Assembly: GCF_030272615.1 (NCBI RefSeq)
Contig: NC_081406.1
Coordinates: 243,655,218-243,719,217, forward strand
DNA length: 64,000 nt
Direction of reading: 5' to 3'
From: Cryptomeria japonica
Lineage: Eukaryota > Streptophyta > Pinopsida > Cupressales > Cupressaceae
The notes beneath the pieces are model-generated. The model was not told where the DNA came from. It searched no databases and saw only the letters and a program-made list of their open reading frames with translations. A program made the position numbers and the translations under genes. The first letter of the stretch is position 1. Every line of letters starts with the position of its first letter. Positions 34,662-46,250 of the stretch are shown piece by piece.

Positions 34662-35828
34662 TGATGAATACTAAGAGGGGGGGGGTGAATTAGTATGCCA
34701 AAAATCACTGCACTAAAACACTTACACAGTCTAAAGATAAACTAATAAAGCAATCTAACAATCAGAGCGGTTACACACAAGCAAACCAAAACGCCAATAA
34801 AGCATTCACCCACAAAAGCAATACGACCATAACATAGGATATTTGACGTGGAAACCCAACTGGGAAAAACCATGGTGAGATGGAACTCACAAGTCACTAT
34901 CTGCAGAATAGAAACCAGACCGATTAAGGTCAGGCCGGTTAAGGTCTTACAATGTTCTTCACCAAAATAGATCCTATTAGGAATCTCAATCTCTGTTAGG
35001 AGATAAGTCTGATTAAAGACTACCTTGTTAGAGGATTTTAGATTCACATGTGTGAACCACCTTGTTAGAGGATTTTGCAAAGGCTTTGAGGCCTACCCAG
35101 TTAAGGGCTATAGACTTGTCAAAGATGTGAGTAATCAACAAGTGTTTGATCTATCTAATAGCACAAACTGCTTGGTTAGATCTAGTATTTCTCACAGCTA
35201 ATGCATTCCAGCATTACTTCAGTCTTCTCTATCTCTCTCACAGTTACAACTTGATCTTATCAGATAAGATCGTTCTCAACCTCCAGCTTAAAACCCTAGC
35301 ACCACATTAACCCTTTCAGCAACAACTTAAAACCCTAGACATGATGTTCTTTTAAAGGAATCTGATTTCATGTCGGTCCAATAGGATTACATGACAATTT
35401 CCTAGGTTCAATACATCTAGACATACTCAGTAACATGACACAAAAAGCACCGTCAATGTGTTGGCACCATCAAACAATCAGTGGATTGGTAACTCATCAC
35501 AAAATGCTGGTTGGTAACTCATCACAGAGTATTACCGGTTCATACAAAATACCAATTGCCAGTTTGTCAAAAATGAAGACTGGTGAGAATGTGTTGTGCT
35601 TCTTTGTTCCCTCGTGCCGCTTGGGATCTACGAACCGCTTGGGGTCGACATGCCACTTCAGACCGGGAAACACATTCTGCAAAATCACCACTAGTCTACA
35701 GATTAGTAAACAACATACTGGTTGGAACAAATACCAGTTGAGCACAAGCTCATACACATAAAGGGGATCTCAATACAAGTGTGTGCCCATCAATGACAAT
35801 CACACCATAAACAACAAAAATGCCAACA
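34662..35828 (-). repeat. E2 5' LTR
   Basis: 1167 bp, matching 27949-29120, TG...CA on the minus strand, next to the primer site. Confidence 0.92.
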
Positions 35829-37204
35829 AAAAATATATCACCGGTTGGTGGAAATAAAAGGGGGTGTTGTCCCACCAATGAAGGGAACCCCTCCATTCGA
35901 TGGACTTAAGTGATTTGACCACCACAACTGATCAACTTAAATATAAAACTTGGAGCCCGAATAGATGAAAATACCCTAACCGCTCACTGCCAACATAGTG
36001 TGCATAACAAATAGGTTATGCAAAACTCAGATCAGTTATCTTTAGGGGAGGATTGACACAAAAATGGTCAACATTTCTGGCGATTGAAAGGGGGTGGCAA
36101 GCCTGCTTGGCACAAAGATCAGTAGCCTAAAGAGTATGCATTGGGCACAGAGTCAAGGTATAAGAAAAAAGGATAATATTTTGCCCTTGCAACCTGGACT
36201 ATATCGAATTTTTATGGTATTCCAAAAGAGCAGAGTTTGCACATGCACTTCTTGGAAAGAAACAAACTAAAACAAAAAGAAAACCTAAGAAAACTATGTA
36301 CATTCTTTACAATGGAAGAAACTAGCTTGCCAAATTAGCTGCCTTTCCTGACTAGTGTCTGATGCTCTTCATGCCTGTTAAAAACTAGCCAGGAAAAGAG
36401 AATTGACAAGCATCCAATAGAGTGTTGGAATGCCTCCCAAAACCTGAGAGCAAAGAAACTCACCATGCGTGAATTTTATCCTCCTGAGGTAGATGAATGA
36501 AAAGAACTTACTCTCCTTCATGATGCTCAACTTCATGCTCATAAATAAGCATGAAAATGGGTGAATTATAGGTCTGGGTCAAATGTTTGATAGGGTATCC
36601 CCTTGAAGGAGATAGATTTACAACATCACTACTACCCTACCCTTTGCTATGTTGATTTGAGAAAAAAATAGGCATCTCTGAGATATGCCCCTACTCTTCA
36701 AAATTTATTGCCTCTGTTGGCAATGTAAGATCTTCCTTTCTCTTCTTGATTCAACTGACTGGAAGATGTCAGCTTGGTGTCAAAACTTGAGCAAAATCCC
36801 TCAAGATCATTCCAAAAAGAATCATCTTCTGACTCCTCCACCCTTAGCTCGGTCTCATGTTGCAGCTTAGCTATAGGCATATCCTCCTCTTGAAAGAAGG
36901 AAGGAAGCTAATCCCATAATGAGAAAACAACCTCCTCCTCCTTGTTGTTGTTGGTAAGTGGCCTCCTCTTGCTCCTACTCCTAGAGTCGTTGTTTAACTT
37001 CATCAATCTATTGTCTGAAAGACAACACTTTGTCTTCCCATCTTGGCATCCAAGACTCGGCAAGAAGGGATATCTCTCCAAGTATAGGTTGAATAGAAGG
37101 TTGAGCAAGGGTGGGTGGGTGGAAAGCACTAGGGGAGTACTCACCTGTTGCTGGAGTAAAGCCATTATTTGGGCTAAAACTAGGAGCAACCCTAGTTTGT
37201 TCAT
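35829..37204 (-). other. Unclassified region with a decayed minus-strand ORF
   Basis: Flank of E2 continuing from the minisatellite side. From 37204 the minus strand has an open frame starting MNKLGLLLVLAQIMALLQQQ to 36908, and another to 36698 rich in E/D/S. A different frame over the same DNA reads ISLLAESWMPRWEDKVLSF. I do not recognise the family. The segment ends where a Copia pol begins on the opposite strand at ~37205. Confidence 0.4.
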
Positions 37205-39777
37205 GTTGAAAGAATGGTGGAGGCTATAGAGAGTCTATATAGACTTTCTACTAGCCCAACTCAATCATTGATACATGATTCTACCAATTCAAGTGAGATA
37301 TGGCATAGGAGACTTTCTCACCTTCACTTCAGAGCTCTTTCGTCCATGGATAAGATGGTTACTAGCCTTCCAAAACACAATCAGGAACATAATGGTACTT
37401 GCAAAGGATGTGCAATGGGTAAGAATACTAAGTGTCCTTTTCATAGTAGTGAAAGTAGATCAAAATGTATTCTAGATCTTGTTCATTCTGATTTATATGG
37501 TCCAATGTTTGTGGCATCCTTAAGTGCTTTTTGGTATTATGTAACCTTCATTGATGACTACTCTAGAATGACTTGGGTTTATTTTTTGAAGTCTAAAGAA
37601 TCTGAAGAAGTACTTGAGAAATTCAAAGAATTTAAGGATCAAGTAGAAAACTGTCAGGAAAAAGGATCAAGATTCTAAGATCTGATAATGACTGAGAATA
37701 CACCTCTAGAATCTTTTGTAATTTATATATTAAGGCAAGGATTAAGAGGGTTTTTTGTGTTCCTTACAATCCCCATCAAAATGGAGTTGCAGAAAGGAAG
37801 AATAGATCCATATTTGAGGCGACCAAAGCTATGATCCATGATCAAGACTTACAAACCTTTCTTTGGGCAGAAGTATCCATAATTGTAGTATATGTTCTGA
37901 ATCAGAATCCTCATCTAATATTGGAAAGTATGACTACTAAAGAAGAATTTATAGGTGTGAAACTTGAGGTTAGTCATTTGAGAATCTTTGGTTGTCTTGT
38001 TTATATTCATGTGCCTAAATATAAGAGATCTAAGTTAGAACCATCTGGAAAGAAAGGAATATTTGTGGGTTATAGTGAATATTCAAAAGCCTATAGGAAT
38101 TACATTCCAAGACAAAAATAGATAGAGATTAGTAGGGATGTCTCTTTTGAAGAAAATGTTGCATTCAAAAGATCTAAAGGTTCATACATGGAAATAGATA
38201 ATGAAGAACAAGAGACTCCTCAGGACATGGACATTGCTCATACTCCTAAGATTCAGAGGGAGTCTACTAAACCTGAAGAGGCTATTGATCTAGTTGAGCC
38301 TTTGGAACCTACAGATGGTCTAAGAAATATTACTATAGGTCGAAAAATACCTCTATGGGCTAGACATACTATGCAAGATGCAAAAAAGTATGCAGCTCCT
38401 AGACGCACATTCAAAGAGAGAAAAAGGCGACAAAAATTTCTAGACTATGTGGCATCAATGAGTCACATCATCGAATCTAAAAATTCTAGTGTTGAGAAGA
38501 CATCAACTCAACAAGTGTGGAAAGATGCCATGACAGAGGAATATGAGTCCATTCTCAAGAATGATGGTTGGGATGTTGTACTTAGACCAGAAGGGAAATG
38601 AGTTGTATCTTTGAAGTGTTTTTTCAAGATTAAGCATACAGTTGATGGGAGAATTCAAAATTACATGGAAAGATTTGTGGCTAGAGGATTCTCTCATAAA
38701 GAGGGAACCAATTATGAGGAGACCTTTGCTCCTATAGCTCACTATACATCCATCGGGACTATTATTGCTATTGCATCAGCTAAAGGATGGAAGCTACACC
38801 AAATGGACATAAAGACAACATTCCTTAATGGTGCAATTGAAGGAGAAGAAGTGTATATTGAACAACTAGATGGGTTTGTGATTCAAGGAAAGGAATCTCA
38901 TGTATGCATATGAAAAAGGCATTGTATGGCGTTAAATAGGTGCCTCATGCTTGGTATGAGAGGATTGATTGATACTTGATGAGTTTGGGGTTCTCAAAGA
39001 ATGATGCAAATTAAAATCTCTTCTTCAAGGTAATTAATGGTGAGACTCTAATATTGGTTCTTTAAGTTGATGACTTGTTTCTTACTGGTGAATCTATCAT
39101 CTTATTGTCAAATGGAAGGAGTTAGCTTCTAAATTTGAGATGAAGGATTTGGGTCTTATAAATTACTTTATGGGATTAGATGTGTGGCAGAGACCCAATG
39201 AGATTATTATATGTCAAGGAAAATAAACCATAGATATCTTGAATAGATTTGGGATGTTGGATAACAAATCTATGTCTACACCAATGGAAACAAATTTAAA
39301 GAAATTGAGAGGCTGCAAGTAGTTTAGATATAGTAGATCCCACCATGTGCAGGAAATTGATTGATCCTTGATGTATCTAGTCAATACTAGACCAGACATT
39401 GCTATGCAGTGAGTGGCCTCAGTCAGTTCATGTGTGAACTTAGGCAAATTCATTTAGTTTTAGCTAAGCATATCTTGAGATACTTGCATGGGACAATTGG
39501 ATATGGTTTGAGATATTCTTCTAGTGCATATCTAAATCTACAAGGCTACTCTAATTCTGATTGGGTCGGGAGTGTAGTTGATAGAAAGAACACCTCTAGA
39601 TGCTGCTTTAACTTGGGGTCTACAATGATTTCTTGGTGCAATAGGAAGAAATCCTCAGTGACACTAAGTATAGTGGAGGCAGAACACATTGCAACATGTG
39701 TAGCAGCTCAAGAAGCAGTGTGGCTTTCAAATCTCCTTGTAGGATTGTTTGGACAATCATTGGAGCCTACTGTTATT
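37205..39777 (+). pseudogene. C1: Copia pol (integrase, RT, RNase H N-terminal part)
   Basis: Starts abruptly inside the gag-pre-integrase region; gag, protease and 5' LTR are missing. Order: HHCC zinc domain (WHRRLSHLH ... CKGCAMGK, 37305-37410), integrase core with DLVHSDLYGP and FIDDYSRMTWVYFLKSK, then PHQNGVAERKNRS (37770-37805), and a C-terminal GKKGIFVGYSE block. RT begins near 38510 (QQVWKDAMTEEYESI), with FVARGFSHKEGTNYEETFAP and LHQMDIKTTFLNG. The catalytic YVDD near 39060-39075 reads stop-VDD. RNase H (39409-39777) has SNSDWVGSVVDRKNTSR and SIVEAEHIA. Many stops and frameshifts. The composite at 39778-58411 interrupts RNase H; the frame resumes at 58412. Confidence 0.88.
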
Positions 39778-41431
39778 TGTTGTCATTGATTTCAACTAGC
39801 CTGAATCACGGGACAACCCCTACAAAATTTGTTTGTTTCGTAGGCCATGCCCTCCAAGGTCAATCGACTTATCTTGTAAGTCATGTTAGTTTGCATCTTC
39901 ATTTTTGCTGTTTTTTGTTTTCATGTTTTTTTTTCCTCAATCTTTTATTTCATCTTTTGACTGCACTTTGGATTTTAAAACCCAAAATGCAGTGTTTGTT
40001 GTGTTTTCCTGCACGTTGGGTTTTAAAACCCAAAAAATAGTTTTGGTGTGCAAAGTAATGTAGGTCAGGAAAATTTTCCCGACCTGCAAGTCTACCTATG
40101 TGCAAGTTGGGAAATGTTTCCCGACTTGTAGGTCTTCCTAAGTGTAGGTCTACCTTGGTGCAGGTCAGGAAATTTTTCCTGACCTACAAGTCTTCCCTAG
40201 TTGCAGGTCGAGTTTTAAAACACGACCTACAGGTCATTTTCTACACGTGTAGGTTGGGTTTTAAAACCTGACCTATAACCTATGTTTTTCCCAACTATAG
40301 ATCAGGTTTTAAAAATCAACCTATAGCCTTGACCTACCCAAGTGCAGATCGGATTTTAAAACCCGATTTGCTATTTTTTCTATCTTTTTGTCAAATTATA
40401 ATTTTGATCTTGTAGACATCATTCTGGGTCTTTGAAGTCAACACTCTGATGGTGAATATTGAGTTACATGATGAAAATGTTACAGGAACTGGAGGATGAC
40501 TGATCTTTCTCCAAGTAAATCTAGAGGAAGGAAAATGAAGAATAAAGTGTCATTGACACTATGTAGTTTTCATGTAGTTGCATTTTTATTTTATGCAGTA
40601 GTTGTAGTCAAGTGGGACTGTGCAGTTGAATTAGTCAACTATATCCACCTTTTTCTCAACTTCTTTTCCTATATAAGGAGGACCTCATTTGTAAATATTT
40701 ATCTTTTATTATGCTAAGCAAGACTTTACCGAAATTTTGCCTCAACAAAAACTTTGAGATTTTTGATGTAAAGTTTGATTGAAAGAAATAAAGATAGCAA
40801 TCCACTAGTTTCCAAACTTTGTGTTGGACAAAAGATTGTGTTTATGAGTGAATTGTTCTTATGTTCAGTTCTCATAATCATTTCTTAAATAATTGAATCA
40901 TATTGGTGATGTTGTTTATGTGAGTAAAAGAAATTTCCAATTGTGATAAGTAGACTTTGTGCTATTTGCATATTTGGGAAATATCCTAATAGTTAAGTGA
41001 TTACATAGTAAGCTATGTATTGCTATTAGTTTCTCTGAGTTTTTAGGAAAATTAATCACATCTTGGAGACTTTGAGCTATGAGTTGTGATTATAGTTGTA
41101 ATTGTGGTGATTAAAGTAAGTTGCACTCGCGTAAGACTATGAGCTTACATTATTGTTGAGATATTAAAAATCATTGTAAAGAAGTTCTATTAGTTGTTAG
41201 TTTCGGTTAGTTGTAAAAAATATCATCAAGTGAAGGGATATACATTAATTCTAAAAAAAGATAATTACATGCCCTAAACTTAACCCCGGATTTTGTTTTC
41301 AAAGTTGTTGAAATACCCAAATTCTTCCAAGGAACCTCACCTTGATGAGAGGAAGACTTTGTCTTAACATAGTTGTGTGTGAAATACATATTTTGTCATT
41401 GGTATGATGGTGACAAAATATTCACCCAACA
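39778..41431 (+). repeat. X LTR A (5')
   Basis: 1654 bp, TGTTGTCATTG ... CACCCAACA. It contains a block of GGTTTTAAAACC-centred palindromes and GGGAAATTTTTCCC-type hairpins (39965-40370). TATA box at 40670. The last ~150 bp match LTR B and the end of C. Confidence 0.85.
40670..40677 (+). promoter_or_regulatory. TATA box of X LTR A
   Basis: TATATAAG in the LTR, downstream of the palindrome block. The same box stands at the matching place in LTR B (44771-44778). Position fits an LTR promoter; no transcript evidence. Confidence 0.5.
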
Positions 41432-41437
41432 ATTTTT

Positions 41438-41455
41438 TGGCGACTGCTGGGGAGC
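41438..41455 (+). other. X putative primer-binding site
   Basis: TGGCGACTGCTGGGGAGC, six bases after LTR A. It resembles the post-LTR sequence of Tat-type Gypsy elements; the tRNA is not assigned. Confidence 0.65.
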
Positions 41456-41772
41456 GACGTGCAACCGGTATTTTCTCTTTTGGGTTGCAGTGTGTTTTTC
41501 CATTTTAATATCCATGTTTCTTATTTTATCAAAGTACTAATCTAGTTGATCGAAGTTATACTCATGGTCATTTTTGATCCACGTTTGAGTTTTTGTAGCA
41601 ACGTAATTTTCAATTTGTGACTCCTCCATGAACAAGATCTACTCTACAATAAACAATAAGCTTTCCTCCTACTGCACAATGATCTCCTATTCCAAGTGAG
41701 GCATCAAGTTTGCAGGTTGCATTTATCCCAACTGTAAGATGTTTTGTAATTCCCCTATATAATCCACCAAGG

Positions 41773-43000
41773 ATGGCCACTCAAGGTCCTTGGGTTACTA
41801 TGTTTGGCCCTTTAAGCCTAACGCCACCTCTACATGAACTTCCTCGAGGTTCCAAAAAAAACTTACCCAAGTTTTTGGGTGATGGTGCTCAACATCCTGA
41901 TGAACACATCGCTGCATTTTATATTGCATGTGGTGTTTTGGGAGTTGAACATTAAGAGGTATTCATAAGGTTCTTCATTGAAACCTTACAAGGTGTAGCT
42001 GCTGATTGGTTTTACCATTTGTCTGATAACTCTATCACCAATTGGGCTACTCTCAAGACAAGGTTTGAGGAAAGATTCAAACCTGCTGAAGGTGAGCATG
42101 TGCTCCTAGCACAATTGACTCAAATGAAGAAGAAAATGCAAGAGCCTATGAGGGAATTTGTGGCAAAGTTCAATAAGTTGTACAACCCCATTCCAACTGC
42201 CTTACAACCTACTATTGGAAACTTAAAATGTTTCTTTATAAATGCGCAATTGTCAACAGTGAGTTTTCTTTTACAAAGAAATGCTCCTGCAAATTTGGCT
42301 GTTGCACAACAGTTGGCCACATCAGCTGAAGATGATCTTATCCTTGCTGGTAAGAAAAAAGATAGAGCCAAGTGGATTCAAAGAAAAATCTTCTTTGGGA
42401 TCATGGTCTACCAAGAGAATAGATCCCATGGTGCAGAGGTTGGCTAATGAGCTACTTTCCCTCAAAAAGAAAATAGCTCAAGGTGTATTCTATTCTCTTT
42501 ATGAAGACATTCCAAGGAGGCCATATTTAAATACTGATCCTAGTTATGTAGAAGAAAATCAAGACAAGCTTCCTTCATCACCAAAAAATCTTGTACTTGA
42601 GGCACCACCAACAAGTGCAACAGTGGAGAAATCTAAATCTGAACAAAGTAATCTTGCTAATCTCTTCCAAGAGGAGGAAGCAGACATAGCTGGCGACTCT
42701 CAGATTTGGTTTATGCAGTACCAGAAAGTTGTAGAACAAAAAGAAAATAACATGCCAGATATCATGGACAATACACAACAAGAGGTTGAAGGCCACTTTT
42801 CCAAGGTGTTGGTAAAGGAGGACAATCATATCATGAGATGTGAAAAGATGGACATGCATGAAGGTATCAGTCAAGTTGAACAAAATGAGAAGTCTGCGTC
42901 TATATTTCAAGGTCATGAACTTGAACATATTGTGCATGAAGAAGCTAACAAGGAACTCGAAGAAGATCTTTTCACAAGCATAATAGAGAAGTTTTGTTGA
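41773..43000 (+). pseudogene. X gag (Gypsy capsid) with acidic tail
   Basis: Start chosen at ATG 41773 (MATQGPWVTMF). Retrotrans-gag-like region: KFLGDGAQHPDEHIAAFY, a stop at 41956, then ETLQGVAADWFYHL, NWATLKTRFEERFK and EFVAKFNKLY. The frame shifts near 42400, and the downstream open frame (to 43000) is E/D/K/Q-rich and of unknown role. Family role: capsid and RNA packaging. No knuckle, protease or pol is present in the 2.3-kb interior, so X is non-autonomous. Confidence 0.75.
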
Positions 43001-43732
43001 AAATTCTCCCAAATTTGAAGCTTGTGAATAACATGAGGAAGCAAGCTATGCAGCCATGTATTCACCTAACTCACATGAGGAAACCCATTCTATTCAACAT
43101 GAGGTTATGGTTGAAGAAGTAGTTGATAAATATGTAATCAGCAAGAGGAGTTTTTTTTTGTCCTTTCAAGAGGATGTCCTCTAATACATCTAACTAGGTT
43201 GGAAGCCAATAATTCCTCAAAAGTCAAACTTGAACCTAAGAATGAAGATACAATGGAGGAAGGGATAAAGGATGCATCTATGGTTGACCAAGGGTAGTCC
43301 AAATTCATTGATCCAATTTGGAGCAGCAGTATGTGTGATTTATTTGTGGAGGCAAGATAATTTGTTCATCCTTTTCAAGGAGTAGTGCATTAAGCTATGA
43401 TAAAATTGTTCATGCTTCTATTGGCTGTGGCTGCTTATGATCATGCAAGGAACTGCAAGCTGCTAAAGAAAGACAACTAATTTGGTGAGCCTATGAATGA
43501 TTTTCTTTAGGGGGGTTTCCTTGGTCAATTAGTTTAGGTTAGGTGTTTTTTTTTTTCAATAAGTGTAGTTGCACAAGTTTGCATCTTGTTTTTAGTCTTT
43601 GCATCCTTCTTGTTGTGTATGTCTTTATTGCTTGACTCTGTAACCCAATTGATACTAAGGCACTTAGAGTTATGGATTCTACTCCCTTCAATCATTCCAA
43701 AAATCAAAGCAAGTTCCCTAGTCAGAGCCAGT
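43001..43732 (+). other. X 3' non-coding interior
   Basis: About 730 bases from the end of the gag tail to LTR B. No domain seen. A weak purine tract (AGGGGGG, about 43509-43515) is far from the LTR, and no clear tract abuts it. Confidence 0.45.
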
Positions 43733-45537
43733 TGTTGTCACCGATTTCAACTAGCCTGAATCGTGGGACAACCCCTACGAAATTTGTCAGTTTCATAGCC
43801 CATGACCTCCAAGGTCGATCGACTTATCTCATAAGTCGTGTCCATTTGTATCTTCATTTTTGTCATTTTTTGTTTTCATGTTTTTTTTTTTCCTTAATCT
43901 TTTATTTCATCTTTTGACTACACTTCAGGTTTTAAAACCCAAAATGCAGTGTTTCTTGTGTTTTCCTACACATTGGGTTTTAAAACCCGAAGGGCAGTTT
44001 TGGTTTGCAAAGTAATGTAGGTAGGGAAATTTTTTCTGACCTATAGGTTTGCCTATGTGCAGGTCGGGAAATTTTTCCCGACCTGCAGGTCTGCCTTTAT
44101 GCAGGTCGGGAATCGGGAAATCTTTCCCAACCTGCAAGTGTGCCTAAGTGCAGGTCAGGTTTTAAAACCTTAAAAACTGACCTGCAAGTTGGGAAATTTT
44201 TTCTAACCTGCAGGTCTATCTATTGGCAAGTCAAGAAATTTTTCTTGACCTGCAGGTCTTCCCCAGTTGCAGGTCGGGTTTTAAAACCTAACCTATAGGT
44301 AATTTTCTGCACATGTGCAGGTTAGGTTTTAAAACCCAACTTGCAACCTATGTTTTGCCCAACTATAGACCAAGTTTTAAAACCTAACCTACAACCTTGA
44401 CCTATCCAAGTGCAGATTGGATTTTAAAACCCAATCTACTGATTTTTCTGTCTTTTTTTCTAAGTGTAATTTTGATCTTCTAGACATCATTCCAAGTCTT
44501 TGAAGCCAACAATCTGATGGTGAATATTGAGTTACATGATGAAAATGTTGTAGATACTAGCGGATGACTGATATTTCTCAAAGTAAATCTAGAGGAAAGA
44601 AAATGAAGAATAAAGTGTCATTGACACTATGTAGTTTTCATGCAGCTGCATATTTTCTTACTGCAAATTTTCTTGTAATTGCATTTTTATTTTATGCAGT
44701 AGTTTTAGTCAAGTGGGACTATGCAATTGAATTAGTCAACTGTGCCTACCTTTTTCTCAAATTCTTCTCCTATATAAGGAGGACCTCATTTGTAAATATT
44801 TATATTTTATTATGCTAAGCAAGACTCTACCGAAATTTTGCCTCAACAAAGACTTTGAGCTTTTTCATGTAAAGTTTGATTCAAGGAAATAAAGATAGCA
44901 ATCCAGTAGTTTACAAACTTTGTGTTGGACTAAAGATTGTGTTTATGAGTGAATTATTCTTATGTTCAATTCTCATAATCATTTCTTAAATAATTGAATC
45001 GTGTTGGTGATATTGTTTATGTGAGTAAAAGAAATTTCCAATTGTGATAAGTAGACTTTGTGCTATGTGCATATTTGGGAAATCTTCTGTTAGTTAAGTG
45101 ATTACATAGTAAGCTTTGCATAGATATTAGTTGCTCTTAGTTTTTAGGAAAATTAATTACATCTTAGAGACTTTGAGCTATGAGTTGTGATTTTAGTTGT
45201 AATTGTGGTGATTATAGTTGTAATTGTGGTGATTAAAGTAAGTTGCACTCACGTAAGACTTTGAGCTTACATGATTGTTGAGATATTAAAAATCATTGTA
45301 AATAAGTTCTATTAGTTGTAAGAAATATCATAAAGTGAAGGGAGATACATTAAACCTGGAAAAAGAGAATTACATGCCCTAAACTTAACCCCAGATTTTG
45401 TTTTCAAAGTTGTTGAAATACCCAAATTCTTCTAGGGAACCTCTCCTTGATGAGAGGAAAGACTTTGTCTTAACATAATTCTGTGTGAAATACATATTTT
45501 GTCATTGGTACACTGGTGACAAAATTTTCACCCAACA
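43733..45537 (+). repeat. X LTR B
   Basis: 1805 bp, TGTTGTCACCG ... CACCCAACA, same layout as LTR A with a longer palindrome block (43925-44440) and an internal duplication near 45195-45235. TATA box at 44771-44778. The base after it (45538 AAAGT) is not the TTATT seen left of LTR A. Confidence 0.85.
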
Positions 45538-46250
45538 AAAGTCCAATGTGCAAGTTTGCAGTTTTTAAGTTGACAGCAGGTCAGACTTTGACTATAGGTC
45601 AGAATTTAAAGTCTGACCTGTAGGGGTTAGTAGACCGCAGATCGAACTTTAAAGTCTGACCTACAAAGGTTTTTAGTTGTAGATTGGACTTTAAAGTCCG
45701 ACCTGCATGATGCGCACTACATTAGTTGCAGTCGTTAGTAACTTTTTATTAGGGGTTATTAATTAGGTTTTTGGTCATTTTAGTTTTGTTTTAAGTTAGG
45801 CTTTTCCTTGTGTTTTCTTTGCTCCTCCAAGATCGCTATCCTGTAGATCTTTCTCTTATGTGGGCACATTCATGGTGTTGTGGGTCATTTTCTTCTTCCT
45901 TCTTTCCGCATTTTGAGGTATATTGTGAGTTCTTTTTGTTTTTTCTTTTCTTTTGTTTATGCATGCCCTAATTTTATGCATAGTTTTATTACAATTTTTG
46001 TGTTGCTTATTTTTGGTTTGTTTTTCCTTAGGTTATGCCAAAATTTCTAGGGTATTTCGGATTTTAAAATTTGAATACCCTAGAAACTTAGTTTTACCAA
46101 TTTTTCCAACTCCCACATGTCGAATTTTGAAGTCCGACATGGGGGAGTTGGTTTTATGTTTCTTCACATCGGAATTTAAAGTCCGATGTGAAGAAGATGA
46201 GATTCTTCCCGAGTCAAGATGTCACACTTTAAAGTCAGACATGTCGATCC
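45538..46250 (+). repeat. LTR C, left part (5'-truncated, palindrome-rich)
   Basis: Begins directly after LTR B with no TG start or primer site. It carries ACTTTAAAGTC-centred inverted repeats at about 45607, 45650, 45690, 46120, 46173 and 46227. It is continued at 57833 once S2 is removed (GATCC duplicated at 46246-46250 and 57828-57832). Confidence 0.65.

Larger units (their letters stand above)
27949..35828 (-). mobile_element. E2: LTR retrotransposon without pol, relative of E1
   Basis: LTRs at 34662-35828 (5', 1167 bp) and 27949-29120 (3', 1172 bp). On the minus strand they start TGTTGGCATTTTTGTTG and end GTATTCATCA. The primer site TGGTATCAGAGCC lies 2 bp from the 5' LTR, and the purine tract AAATGGGGAGAT abuts the 3' LTR. 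Flanks are GAAAA (27944-27948) and AAAAA (35829-35833), a target duplication with one mismatch. The interior has the same order as E1: coiled-coil gag, several zinc knuckles, the conserved ORF2 block, charged linker, helical tail. No pol domain is visible. LTR sequence is unlike that of E1, so these are two families of one lineage. Confidence 0.92.
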
